Source of the DNA: Stictocephala bisonia
Taxonomy: Eukaryota > Arthropoda > Insecta > Hemiptera > Membracidae
Direction: 5' to 3'
Assembly: GCA_035578905.1 (NCBI GenBank)
Contig: JAQJVL010000002.1
Coordinates: 6,324,717-6,388,716, forward strand
Length of the DNA: 64,000 nt
Within the stretch, counting starts at the first letter, position 1. Each line of letters opens with the position of its first letter. The notes beneath the pieces were generated by a model. That model was not told the origin of the DNA and made no database searches. It saw only the letters and a program-made list of their open reading frames with translations. Below, piece after piece: positions 37,085-48,116 of this stretch. A program made the position numbers and the translations under genes.

Positions 37085-37160
37085 CAACTGTAAAGCTTGA
37101 GCAGGAGGAGCAGGATCGTGAAGGTGTAGCAGGAAGCTACGGCTGGTGTAGGCACTAGAG
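37085..37160 (+). pseudogene. Possible relic of a cluster-gene N terminus
   Basis: Plus-strand translation gives TVKLEQEEQDREGVAGSYGW and then Cys-Arg-His-stop. This lines up with the mature N termini of genes A and D (for example TKLNQQEDTEAAGSYSGW). There is no signal-peptide exon or acceptor in the right place, and the coil does not follow in any frame. It sits in a locally GC-rich patch (about 37080-37600). Either a decayed paralogue on the plus strand or chance similarity. Confidence 0.35.
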
Positions 37161-37599
37161 CCTCTTCAGCCTAGGATAGGTAGGTGAAGGGTAACAGGAC
37201 CGATACCGATCGTGACTGTACGAGGCAAGCAGGCAGCTTGGGTCTCCGAAAAGAAGGCTCCAAGGAATCATGGCACCTGAAACAAACAAACAGAGGAAAA
37301 ACATGGGAAATTAAAATTGTTTCTGAGCTAACTGAGGGTACTGAAGGTGAAGCGGCGATGAGATATGACTATGACGAGGATTATACGTGGATTATATGTG
37401 AGGGGATGTCGTTAGGTGGACGTCAGTAGTAGGTTATGTGAAGAGTGGCTAATGGTTGCGGGGCTGGACGAGGTGGGTAAAAAACGGTCGTAAATCAGAT
37501 GATGGATGGTGAAGTATTGGCTGGTGGTGTACGGTGCAGTGAGGTACTCTGCCAGTATGGGGTAGTCTGTAAAGCTCTGTTCCACTACCCTTTTAAAGT

Positions 37600-38180
37600 C
37601 TAACGGTAATCTAAAGAAGCTATTTTATTTATTTCATTAATGATCAGCTTAATAAAATATATGTCATGACAAGTTTTGAAATAGGCTAGGAAATAACATT
37701 GGGGTGTCTATACTTAAACTATAAGTAGGTTGAAGCTTACGTGCAGTAAGGGAGCTACTGTAAACAAGAGTTTGTATTTGTAGTCAAAGGTGGCGTGTCG
37801 AGGCTGAAGACCGAGATATTATGAGTTCAGCGAGTGATAGGGTTGGCATGCGAAGCATTCAGGCGCTTCTCTTAGGAAGTGTACTATTACTAACGGTTCT
37901 CTCTGAAACAGAGTGTTAAATTAGAACCGATTCGCTAATTGTAGGTCAGTTATACTGATTTATATCTGACCTACATAATAAATTAAAGAAAACCAAGTAG
38001 GATCAAATTATTAAACGGATGAGTGGGTATGTATCTTGGACTGTAATGTAGTTCAATAGATTACTGAGTGATTCAACGTTAGATTAGGATTTTATCACAT
38101 TTTTTATTTAAAAATTTACAAATATTAAATTAGAATACTCAAATAATTTAGAAATATATTTTCGATAGTTGGTTTTCCAA
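37600..38180. other. Intergenic DNA, nothing recognised
   Basis: No gene or repeat could be assigned here. Confidence 0.35.
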
Positions 38181-38400
38181 TCGGCGCTAGTGGCACAGTG
38201 ATGTAACCCAGCTACAATGCGTCCTAAATGTAGGTGGAGGTGTAGAGTTTGACATTCTCCACAACCCGGCTATAAAGGGTGGTGGATATTGTAGGTGATT
38301 GGCTATGCTCGGTATTTTTATTACCAACATGTCGTCCGACTAGAGAAGTCTGGGATGTCTATGTTGGCGCGTAGTCAGGGTCCAGATGTTATTTATAGGA
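38181..38400 (+). mobile_element. tRNA-derived SINE (family C relative, plus orientation)
   Basis: It starts TCGGCGCTAGTGGCACAGTG and continues ATGTAACCCAGCTAC, which aligns with the reverse complement of the right end of the 51665-52070 copy (GCACTAGTGGCGCAATG, GCCAGCTAC). The shared body includes GATTG.....GCTCGGT and the ACCAACATG-type segment. Confidence 0.5.
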
Positions 38401-38404
38401 GTGA

Positions 38405-38660
38405 TAATTGAGTATTATGCTTGCCAATCAGCTGAAAATCAGACTAATAATACGTGGTTAAGATTCCGTATTAAACTGTAGCACCTTACTTTCCCTGGCT
38501 ATTGCGCTGATAGTACATCAATCATTCTGACAATAAGTATTCTCAGTTAGTAACCGGTCATGTACCACTGTCATATGATCATTCATTTAGGTAGTAAGTA
38601 GCACCTGAAGATGGTTAGAATTCCATACTTATCGAAACGTTCTGAGTTTTAAAAACTCAA
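38405..38660. repeat. Dispersed repeat shared with 46978-47130
   Basis: Both places carry GAAAATCAGAC, ATACGTGGTT, a degenerate TTACTT.CCCTGG.TAT and GTGCT/GCGCTGAT-type sequence in the same order. This copy continues into CTGAAGATGGTTAGAATTCC and TATCGAAACG, a style often seen at the ends of insect retroelements. Confidence 0.4.
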
Positions 38661-39159
38661 ATAAATTTACTAAAAGAACAACCCAACGTCAAAAAAATAC
38701 TTTCAACCAACATACCAACCACTCTACAACTTCCCACCCCCACATTCCAATTACATTATTCTTGACATCTAGCAGCTCATATACAAGAATGTAATTGTAG
38801 AATAACAGGCGGTTTCTTTGAATTGTATAGGTATATTGTAATTTTGAGGGTTCCACGGTTAGATGGTCTATGGGAACATCCATTCGTCGTCTATGTTGCT
38901 CAAGCGTGTTACATTCTCACGCACACGCACGATTTATTATTTATACGTGCGTGATTTATGGCAGCAAAACCAACCACTTAAAGCTACTTATGTTTAATGC
39001 TCACGCACCCACCACTAATAGTAAGAGCGGTGATCTTGTTCATCCATTCATCCCTCACGTAAATATTTATATTACCAATTTATCGAATAGATCGGTCGGT
39101 CAATATATGGGTTGGTGAGTGTTTAATAGTAGAAGTTGGCGATATTTCGTGAGGATAGC

Positions 39160-39555
39160 TTGATAATTCATCCTTACAATTTATCCCAACAATTAATCCC
39201 ACCAGTCCATCTCAACAATTGATCCCAACAATTAATCTCGACAATTCATCCTTACAATTCATCCCTACAATTCATCCCAACAGTTCATCTCAACAATAAA
39301 CCCCAACAATTAATCCCAAAAATTCATCCCTACAATTAATCCCAACAGTTCATCCAAACAGGTCATCTCAACAATTCATCCCAACAATTCATCCCAACAG
39401 TTCATCCCAACAATTCATCCCAACAGTTCATCTCAACAATTAATCCCAACAATTCATCCCTTCAATTCATCCCAACAGTTCATCCCAACAATTCATCCCA
39501 ACATTTCATCCCAGCAATTAATCCCAATAATTCATCCCAACAATTCATCCCAATC
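39160..39555. repeat. 13-bp tandem repeat, about 30 copies
   Basis: The unit is CAATTCATCCCAA with CAGTTCATCCCAA, CATCTCAA and CCTTACAA variants. Confidence 0.9.
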
Positions 39556-39559
39556 ATTT

Positions 39560-42125
39560 ATTGAACGCTTTTATATGTGACCTAAATTTACTAGGGATAA
39601 GAATGAGTAATAAATAGTCACACAACCCACAATTTACAGTAATGTTTATACCTAAACATATCACCCTTACACAAATATTTATATTTATTGCTTTAATTAG
39701 AGGAACATAATTAGGAAAACATCCAGCCATGACTTATAACACCAAGCTTGACAAACTCCAACACTGCCATTACTCAACAATCCGTACAGTTGTAAAAGTA
39801 TTCAACCTCTCACAAACTCAATCACTTTTTATTTATTTTATTTTATATGATTTTTATTCAACTAATCGCATCCCACATGTACATTATTATTAAGAATACA
39901 TGATTATATCAGCCATGTCAAATCAAAGGAAAGAAGGAAACAGAGTCGTATCCAATAGTGCGCTAAATTTGTGTCGAGTAATCTATCTTCTTTTCCTATA
40001 TGATTATACATCAAATTCCCGATATATCGATTACTCGATGTATCGATTTTTTGTCGATACTATCGTTAAATCGATATGCTGAAAATATTTTCCATCCCTA
40101 GCTCCGAGATACTAGATCAGTTCACTGTGTTGTGTAATGTTGTGTAAATCTCACCTTTTGTTATCATTTGTGGAAAAACACCTTACATGCGTTGGACATT
40201 GGCAAAAACATCTAGGTAAACAATACAACTAAAATAACCACTCACGTTTAATATCTTGTATTGGAAAACTAAGTTTTTGCAGTCCCTCTTTTCTACCGGG
40301 GATGTTTGATAAGCATAAAAAAAAAAAAAAAAATTAGCCACTTATCGATCATACTATAAGTTAAAAAAAACCTGTATATTAAATTTGATTTAGACAAACA
40401 AAGTACATTATATAATGCTAACATTAACATTTAGTTTTCCTATATTGAAAGGGATAGAGTTAGTTCGATGTAAATTTACTGACTTCAGCGTGAAATAATT
40501 GAAAATTGGATAAAAGGGCCAGCACATTGTCAGTCCCTTCTTTATTAATCCTAAATTCTCTAGGATAAACGTAGCATTTATTACTATATATGTATAAAGA
40601 TATTCATGGTTGTAATCTACTTATAACTGCCACTTAGGAGTTCACTTTGCCATAGGAAAACGACCTCTGTATCTTGTCCTCCGTTTACCACCTAAATTTG
40701 AAACAAGAGGAAAATGTATTAGACAAATGAAAAGAAAAAGATTATAATGCGTTTCAAAATTAAAAATTAATATATTTACGGCACGTTTTATTCTTAATAC
40801 TAACATAATAGTTAACTCTGATTTTAACTATAAGTTAAAATGCTATACGAACGTATAAAATTTTAAAAAATTAATACTAACCATATTAATGAGGTGTTTT
40901 TTTAGACGATAGTTAAAAAATGCTCTGTATTATATACTACACTCAAAACTCCATTTATATGTGTAACAAAATCCAGCTAGCTTTTCCATCATTACATTGG
41001 CTAGCAACATAATGTTCTTCTGCTAGGGATTTTATTGCATGTAACGTATTATTTTTAACAACTTTTATTTCAATAGTGCCTTCCATTTATCCCTACATGG
41101 GATATTCACCGATACTCATAATAGCCGAGTTACCTACCAATCGAACTCTCAACTGTCCAAAACAGCTCTGAGACCCCAAACAATTTCAGTAACCAGGTTG
41201 ATAGTGAGTTTAGAAACACAGTCAAGAGTTATATACCTGTGGTTTCAGAATACTTAGAAAACTGCTAAAATTGTTAGCGAAAAAGTTCAAATTGACAATC
41301 CGGTTTGCATTGCTAATACATTTTAACACTGTATCGCACACTGAGAAGTATCAGAAAATAATCTGATCTGTTTAATGAAAAGTATATTATGAAACTCTTA
41401 ACCAATAGATTGGCCATGAAGCACTCTGCAATGGAATAGCAAGTCATTTCCAGTATAATTTCCATCCACACTTTAACTTCACGTAGCTCCAAAAACATCC
41501 ACTCTATCCATGAGAGGAATTACCTATGAACATCTTCAATGGCTGTATCTGCGAACGCCCGGTCCCTATTCCAACAGTGACATTTCAAGTTGTCTTGAAT
41601 CAGTGTGCTCAAGGATGATTGCCTTAAAAAAACATGGAAATGCACATGTTAGGACGTAGGTTCGTTCTAGATTTTGATAAAACAGAGTCTATGTGTTTGC
41701 TTAATATGAACTTTGAGCCTATGAGAATATCAAAACGTAGACAGCTCGCTCTCTTTGGATTCTGCAACCATCAATGTCATAAAAGAAGAATTACGTGAAT
41801 TTTACATGTGGATGTTGTGTGGATCCTTAGATTTAATATCAATGTTTATCGAAGGATCTGTGGCATCTAGTCTTATGACCAGTTTATAGCCGAAACAATG
41901 CATGACTGATAGTCCAGGTGATTAAAAAATGTACTATGTACTGAAATTATATTAAAACAGTATTTTAGGGGGTTTTTTCCTTAATCAAATCAATCTGGTA
42001 AAATCTTATATGAAATATAAAAAAAAAAAGTAATAATAACTAACATATCCTAGTATAACAACAATACAGGTTATATATACAGTGACCATCGGGTTGGTTA
42101 TAGAGAATAAGTGTAATTTTTACAA
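39560..42125. other. Intergenic DNA with a TATCGAT cluster
   Basis: No supported gene. A group of TATCGAT/TCGATA motifs is at 40022-40078 (see findings). A possible old SINE with a GAGTTCGATTGG B-box-like sequence (minus strand) is near 41080-41155. The rest is unassigned. Confidence 0.35.
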
Positions 42126-42129
42126 TTAT

Positions 42130-42135
42130 TTTATT
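42130..42135 (-). promoter_or_regulatory. Polyadenylation signal of gene D
   Basis: AATAAA on the minus strand about 75 bases past the stop codon. Confidence 0.5.
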
Positions 42136-42210
42136 GATCCACAAAGTCAATAATTATGAGTGTACAAATATATCAGTCATCAAAACAAACATTAATAAAA
42201 TACGCCTAAA

Positions 42211-42897
42211 CTACCAAGTCCACGCTGCGTGTTTTGCCTTCCAGAAAGCTTCCTCAGCACTCTTCGCTTTATGAGCAGCAATAGCAGCAGCAGCATCAGC
42301 TTGAGCCTTTGCTTGAGAAGCTAAGGTGGCTTTTGCTTTCTCTTTTTCAGCAATATTAGCTTTTTCAGCAGCAAGAGCAGCTTGTTGCTCTGCCTTGGTT
42401 TGGGCTGCCAAGAACGACTTCTTTCCCTCTTCAGCGGCGTTTTGAGCTGCGATCGCGGCTAAGCTCGCTTCTTTCCCTGCCAATTCCAGCTCTCTGGCTT
42501 CATTCAGGGCCTTTCTTTCCTCTTCTTCAGCTTGCTTTGCCTTCCAAAGTGCTTGGGCTGCCTCTTGCTCAGCAGTGGCCTTGGCTTGAGCAGCAGCTTG
42601 GAAAGCTAAGGCTTTCCTCTGTTCCTCAGCAGCAGCTTTAGCCTTCCAGGCTGCAATCGCAGCTTCTTGTTCAGCTAATGCTCTTGCTTGTTCGATCTGC
42701 TTCGCCCTCCATAGTGCAGCCTCCCTGTCAGCGGCAGCCTTAGCATGTGCCTGTGCAGCAAGGTGGGCAGCATGGCCATCGTAGCCCACTGAAGACCACC
42801 CTGAGTAAGAACCAGCTGCTTCTGTGTCTTCCTGCTGATTGAGTTTGGTTTCTTCTCCATTCACGGAGATAAGGATGGCAAGGAATGCAAATAGTAG
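42211..42897 (-). CDS. Gene D, exon 2: secreted Ala-rich coiled-coil structural protein
   Basis: Exon 2 opens after a TTGTTTCAG acceptor and joins in phase 0 to 44967-44978, giving 232 residues. The signal peptide is MNALLLFAFLAILISVNG (1-18). Then come TKLNQQEDTEAAGSYSGW (ending at 38), GYDGHAAHLAAQAHAKAA, and a long Ala/Glu/Lys/Gln helix with regularly spaced W-K/R-A-K motifs (LWRAKQIEQARALAEQEA, AWKAKAAAEEQRKALAFQ, LWKAKQAEEEERKA). It closes FWKAKHAAWTW, with Thr where A, B and C have Ser. The HAAHLAAQ segment resembles the AAHLAAV core of the genes E and F motif, linking the two protein types. Inferred to be an extracellular structural protein. Confidence 0.9.
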   Translation of the reverse strand, partial: LLFAFLAILISVNGEETKLNQQEDTEAAGSYSGWSSVGYDGHAAHLAAQAHAKAAADREAALWRAKQIEQARALAEQEAAIAAWKAKAAAEEQRKALAFQAAAQAKATAEQEAAQALWKAKQAEEEERKALNEARELELAGKEASLAAIAAQNAAEEGKKSFLAAQTKAEQQAALAAEKANIAEKEKAKATLASQAKAQADAAAAIAAHKAKSAEEAFWKAKHAAWTW

Positions 42898-44966
42898 CTG
42901 AAACAAGTCGGTCAAATTAAAATTATTAGCACATTGACGTAATTTGAGTAAAATAGTAATATAAATGGACGTTTATAATATATTTATCGCTAAAAGTATT
43001 AAAAATAATATACAATTTTAAACATTCTCAAAGACACTGTGCAATACAACGAGCTATATATATTATGGCTTAAGGTGTTATCGCCGTTCTTTTGAAACTA
43101 GGCCAACCTAATTAACATCCGGATGTTTTGAATTCTACTTAATTAGCAAAGTTAAAGAACTATGCAAGATAAGATTAGATAGGTATAAATTAGCTACTTT
43201 AGATAGGTTATAAATATTCATTTCAAATTAAGCCTAGATATGTTTTAAAATACACACCATTACACCAAGAGTTTCAAGTAATTATTTAATTGTTCTGTTT
43301 TTAATTTATCCATTACGACTTCTGGGAATAAATACCCTTGATTGCAAATGAAAATATTAATTAATCTAGTCAACAAGTATATTATAGCTAAGGATCCTTC
43401 TTTTAAACTACGTAATAAATTATTATTTGGTAATATTACATTTACATCCCTGGTAGTAAATGTTAAACTCATGTAGGCTCTAATGCACTTAGTTATTATT
43501 TTTTTAAAATGTTATTTTAGTTATTGATTGCATTTTTGTGATATCTTATTGCTAGGTAGTCTGCGTGTGGTTAATAAATATCCTGTTGAACCATATATTT
43601 TAATTCTTAACGAGTATGTAATGTAACAACAATGGTTATACAGTACAATGTGTATAGGTAGATCGAGAAACGATCTCTGTACCTGATATTAGTGCAAATA
43701 CAAATAATATTGCTTTGCTGTACTTCATATTTTATGGTGTAATGAGAAATTATTATTTTAAGGTAATAAATTAAATGATTACTTGAATATAGTAACATCA
43801 AAATAGTCATAATATAAATTATAATGACTTATATATTTTAATTACGTTGCTGTATAAATTGTTATACTATTGTGCATTAATACAATTTTTACGTGTCAAA
43901 TCTCCCAGGATATTGTTTGAAATATATACTTTAAAAGCCTATAAAGACTTTTTTTGTCCCATGTGTCAATGAACTTACCGCTACTTATATTTTACATATT
44001 CCCATATTATTTCCAAAACCAATTCACTATACTGAATTGTATTTTTTACAATGTCGTCATATATGCATTAAATATTTATTTTAGAAGTTTAGTATGTTGT
44101 TTTTATATAAAATATACTTTTTTCAATAAAAAAAAACACAGTATTTTTAATACCATCAACATTCCATTATATTTTATTATAGTCAACCTTTGCTTAGTAA
44201 AAACAATTAAAATTTGAGTTGGATAGCAATATAAGGATTTTAAATTCCAAAACGATACTTCATCTAATGTGTATATACTTTTTTAAGCTATTTCAGTAGA
44301 TACTTTGTGAGTTTGTACGTTTTAAAAACGAGCTTGACATTTTTAAATTCGAAATGTTAACCTTATACCAATAAATTGCTTTAATAATATTCATTTATTA
44401 GACTACTCAATTACTATTTTCTTATAAAAATTATTAGTTTTGGTTGGTATTGATTCATTTTTTATTTTTATTATTTCATAGTTTTACCTAATAATTTATA
44501 TATGATGGCTTTCTTGTGCAACTTACTGTATTTTGCATTACGGTTTGGTATTTATAATTATATTTAAATCAATAGAAATTGATTGTAAAAGGATTACCCA
44601 TTTTTTATTTTATATGTGTCCATTTTCCATAGTAATCTAAATTAAAAGATTGAACTATTCAAATCAATTATTGGCTAGTTAACATTAATTTTATATATTT
44701 TTCCTTTGATCCGTTTTTTACATGAAATGTTTGTAATATTACTATGTAAGTTCAATTTTGCTGATCGAAAAAACTAATAATAGAAATTTATTTTACTATA
44801 AATAATATTTTAACTTAATATTAAAATACAATTTTTATGGTGGAAGTCTATCTTTAGATTCAGAATGTCAAGTAATTAAAAGTCATTCCATTGTTTTTTT
44901 GGGAGATAATTTATGATTTACGAATTTGATTAAAAATAAAATATAAACATAGAATCAAGCACTTAC
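42898..44966 (-). other. Intron of gene D
   Basis: About 2.07 kb with GTAAGT donor and CAG acceptor. AT-rich, no other feature seen. Confidence 0.8.
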
Positions 44967-44978
44967 TAAAGCGTTCAT
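44967..44978 (-). CDS. Gene D, exon 1 (ATG AAC GCT TTA)
   Basis: Four codons (MNAL) followed by GTAAGTG. It completes the signal peptide of gene D. Confidence 0.87.
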
Positions 44979-45022
44979 GATGATCCTTTGGGGAACTCTG
45001 CCTCAAGATGAGAAATTACTGT

Positions 45023-45030
45023 TTTAAATA
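45023..45030 (-). promoter_or_regulatory. TATA box of gene D
   Basis: TATTTAAA, 45 bases upstream of the ATG, within CAGCTGTATTTAAA, shared with gene A and in part with B. Confidence 0.68.
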
Positions 45031-45869
45031 CAGCTGCCAGTTTTGTAACTTGTCCATCTCCATCTAGTTTCTTCAAAACGTAATTGGTAAGTACAATTAG
45101 TGTAACTGTCTGTAAGCTGGAACGGAATGCATAATGAGCTCCATCAAATGACATAATCCAATTTAGGCGGTTCTACAATAGGAGAATATTATCTCTACTT
45201 ACCGCCCCAGGGTTCCTTATTGAGGCATTGCGTGTAATTTGTTAAAACTGCTATGTAACTGTTTTGGTGTACCAGCCAAGGGTCACTTTGTAGAAAGAAT
45301 GTTGGGAGGTTTTTACAATTATTTTTAATTTATTAGATCAGTAGACATGATGTTAATGTATTCTTACATAATAGTACTTAATAGATATTTTTGATTCATT
45401 GTTCCAGGCATTGCCTTGACCTTAAGGCTTGATTTTCACTAACATAGCCTTACTATCATCATACTTAAATTTTTTTAAAGTGTTGTAAGATAGGATGAGT
45501 AATAGTGTATAATGGGATTTGAAAATTCAAGTACAAAACTTATGGGTAGCTGATTTACAAGAAACAAAATACAACTACAATCACGAAAGTTTGAATGTGT
45601 CATCTTGGACTTGAGACATGAAAGGCACTTCTTTAGAAATTCTGGTATCATGGTAACTGTGTATGTAGCCAAACAAACACTGGCCATACACATGACAAAT
45701 ATTATGTTTCACATGAATATAGATTTTTTCGGTTTAAAGGGGAGATCTTATTCTTAACCTTACTCTGATTATTCTCAATAGACTACTGATCTTTGTAGGA
45801 ACTTATTCAGACAGTAATGGAGCAAACCATTATATTATAAGGTGAATATTACTGATAAAAACGTCCAGT

Positions 45870-45955
45870 CAAAGCCGAATTTGAAACTTCAAGTCGAATT
45901 CGAAGTTTAAAGTCCTGACGCCTTAGTCCACTCGGACATCGTCTCGCCCAATATT
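45870..45955 (-). mobile_element. tRNA-Leu-like SINE head (minus orientation)
   Basis: The minus strand reads GATGTCCGAGTGGACTAAGG then CGTCAGGAC, matching the A-box region of the SINEs at 18875 and 61724, with a GTTTCAAATTC B-box-like sequence downstream. Degraded and short. Confidence 0.45.
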
Positions 45956-46977
45956 GAGATTAAAGTTATGGATAGATTAAAAAAAGTTCCTAGTAATAAA
46001 GTCTTTTTTCCCTTAAAGACAATTTTTACTTAAAGTATATAATTTTTATTATCTATTAATAGAAGGATTATAAGTAGTATATTATCAATTATATTGGAAA
46101 GTAATGAAATTTGCAATAACAAATTTATTTTGTATATAACAATTTAATAATTATTTTAAAAATATTTTTACTACACTAAAACCCATAAATCTATTATTAG
46201 ACTAGACGAAAAAAAACCAAGTAAGATTATTGTAGAGTATTTAGAAAGTAGAAATAATGGATGGCTAATATGGATAGTGGATAATGGATGGATGGCTAAT
46301 ATGGATGGATGGTAGAAATAATGGATGGATGGCTAAAAATATATGGGTCGAAGATTTTGAAAAAAAGATACTATTGTATTTCCAAATACGTTAAGTAAAA
46401 GATGAGTATTTTGAAAATAATATGGCGTAGTATTTGCAAAGTTTTGATTTTAGGGATTCAGTCGAGGTCAGTCTTGAACCGATGTATACTGCAAGAAAAT
46501 GGTATTATTACGTTTTAATGAATTATTGGTCGTACTTTAACTGTACGTAATTATTTGCCTTCATGACAGAATTATAAATTAAGTGATTTTAAAAATAAAA
46601 AAAATCAGACTTTCCCATTTACCTAAATTTAATTAAAGTATTGTTAAACCTTGACTTGAATGTAGCAACTAATGATAATCTTACCTGATCAGCATCAATT
46701 TTATTAATAAATGATTAAATACTATTACATTTTGTCTTTTCACGAATAATGTAAACACACACTGTTAGTTGGACATTGTTTGATAGTGGTAAAAATGTTC
46801 TTTATTGTTAGTGTTTGTTGTTGATAGTTAAAAAAAATTAATAAATAAAAACCACTGAAAGAAAATTTTATCATGAGCATAAAGAAGTTAAGCGTACGCT
46901 TGATGGTTGCCATTGATGTGATCAGTACTTGGAAGTGTGACGTGGCCATGTGGAATTTTGCTTCGAATTGTGTATTT

Positions 46978-47130
46978 TGCTGGGGAGTGAGAGTTGAAAA
47001 TCAGACAAATACTACGTGGTTCGTATTCCACACTCAACCATAGGGGCTTTACTTGCCCTAGATATAGTGCTATTAATGATTGGCCCTTTATCAGTAATAG
47101 TTAATTTGACCACACCTCATATATAATCAT
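46978..47130. repeat. Dispersed repeat, second copy
   Basis: It shares GAAAATCAGAC, ATACTACGTGGTT and TTTACTTGCCCTAG in order with 38405-38560. Confidence 0.4.
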
Positions 47131-48050
47131 CAGATGTATTCGCTACGAACATATTGATGATCGGCATATTATAAAATAAATATATATAATTCAACTCAGT
47201 ACGTGTATGTTTGTTTTGAAATGTTTGTTTACACATATATTATGTGAATAGGAAACATTTACCTCTAATTCATTGGTTTTACCAGTAAACTACGGGTTGT
47301 AAAATATTAACTATATGCCCCATAATTATTTCGACTTAAATATTAATTTTCTTAGTGTCTATTTCAATTAATATTCAATAATATAGCATTAAATTAATTG
47401 AAGTCCACTCATTTCCGTACTTTTCCAATGCTTTTAGTGTTTAAGAAACAAACACAACGCTACGACAGGTATAACAATCTCCTCCCGTCTTCAGGTGTAC
47501 TTACTACCTTAGCCTATATCTAAAACTTTTTTTTTCCTTGAACCATACTAAATCAGAAAATACTTAATACTATATGCTAGATCTACAGATCATGAACAAT
47601 CAAATGCCAATAAATAACTCTCAAACAACAATTTTCCGTACATTTCGAAACCTATTAAAAAAAAGTAACGTGTGTTTCTTTGTAGAAAAAAATCGTTATA
47701 GGATTGTTTCCTGTAATATTAATTGTGTTTTAGCTCTGATTCTCCATTGAAAAATAGAACTAAAGTGACAAATGTTGTTCGTATGTGTGAGTAGTTTTAA
47801 TCTCACAATATATATGTCTAATTAATCAAGATTTGTAGTAAGAATTCTGTGTAATACTTATCCAAATGTTGTAACCATTTGCCTTTGTATTTGTAAACAG
47901 TAGCATTTCCGTTAAATTATTCATGTTTTACGTGAATCTTCTAATTGTTAGGAATGCGTTGAAAGTTAAAATGCGATAGTCTAATAACATCTTCCTGGTA
48001 CAATCTACAAATTACCATTTAGGAGGCTGTAATTACAGCTGGAATTACCC

Positions 48051-48074
48051 TATTTAAGCCAGGCAGTTCTCAGT
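48051..48074 (+). promoter_or_regulatory. Core promoter of gene E (TATA plus possible initiator)
   Basis: TATTTAAG at 48051-48058 lies 47 bases before the ATG, as in the minus-strand genes. TCAGT at 48070-48074 matches the arthropod initiator, though it is closer to the TATA box than usual, so the true start may be some ten bases further on. Confidence 0.6.
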
Positions 48075-48104
48075 AGAGGCACATTTACACTCCGACAATC
48101 CACC

Positions 48105-48116
48105 ATGAACGTTGTG
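48105..48116 (+). CDS. Gene E, exon 1 (ATG AAC GTT GTG)
   Basis: Four codons (MNVV) in a good context (CACC before ATG), followed by GTAAGC. It completes the signal peptide of gene E. Confidence 0.85.

Larger units (their letters stand above)
45040..48045. other. Divergent intergenic region between genes D and E
   Basis: Genes D and E point away from each other across about 3 kb. It contains a SINE copy at 45870-45955, a dispersed repeat at 46978-47130 and a short ATGGATGG-rich patch near 46256-46340. No gene is supported. Confidence 0.45.

Noticed and set aside
36961..37158. Use of the 65-codon frame as an intact small gene
   Set aside because: Its first half has no signal peptide of the family type, and the frame ends right after the GSYGW motif. 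Only the short similarity was kept, as a possible relic.
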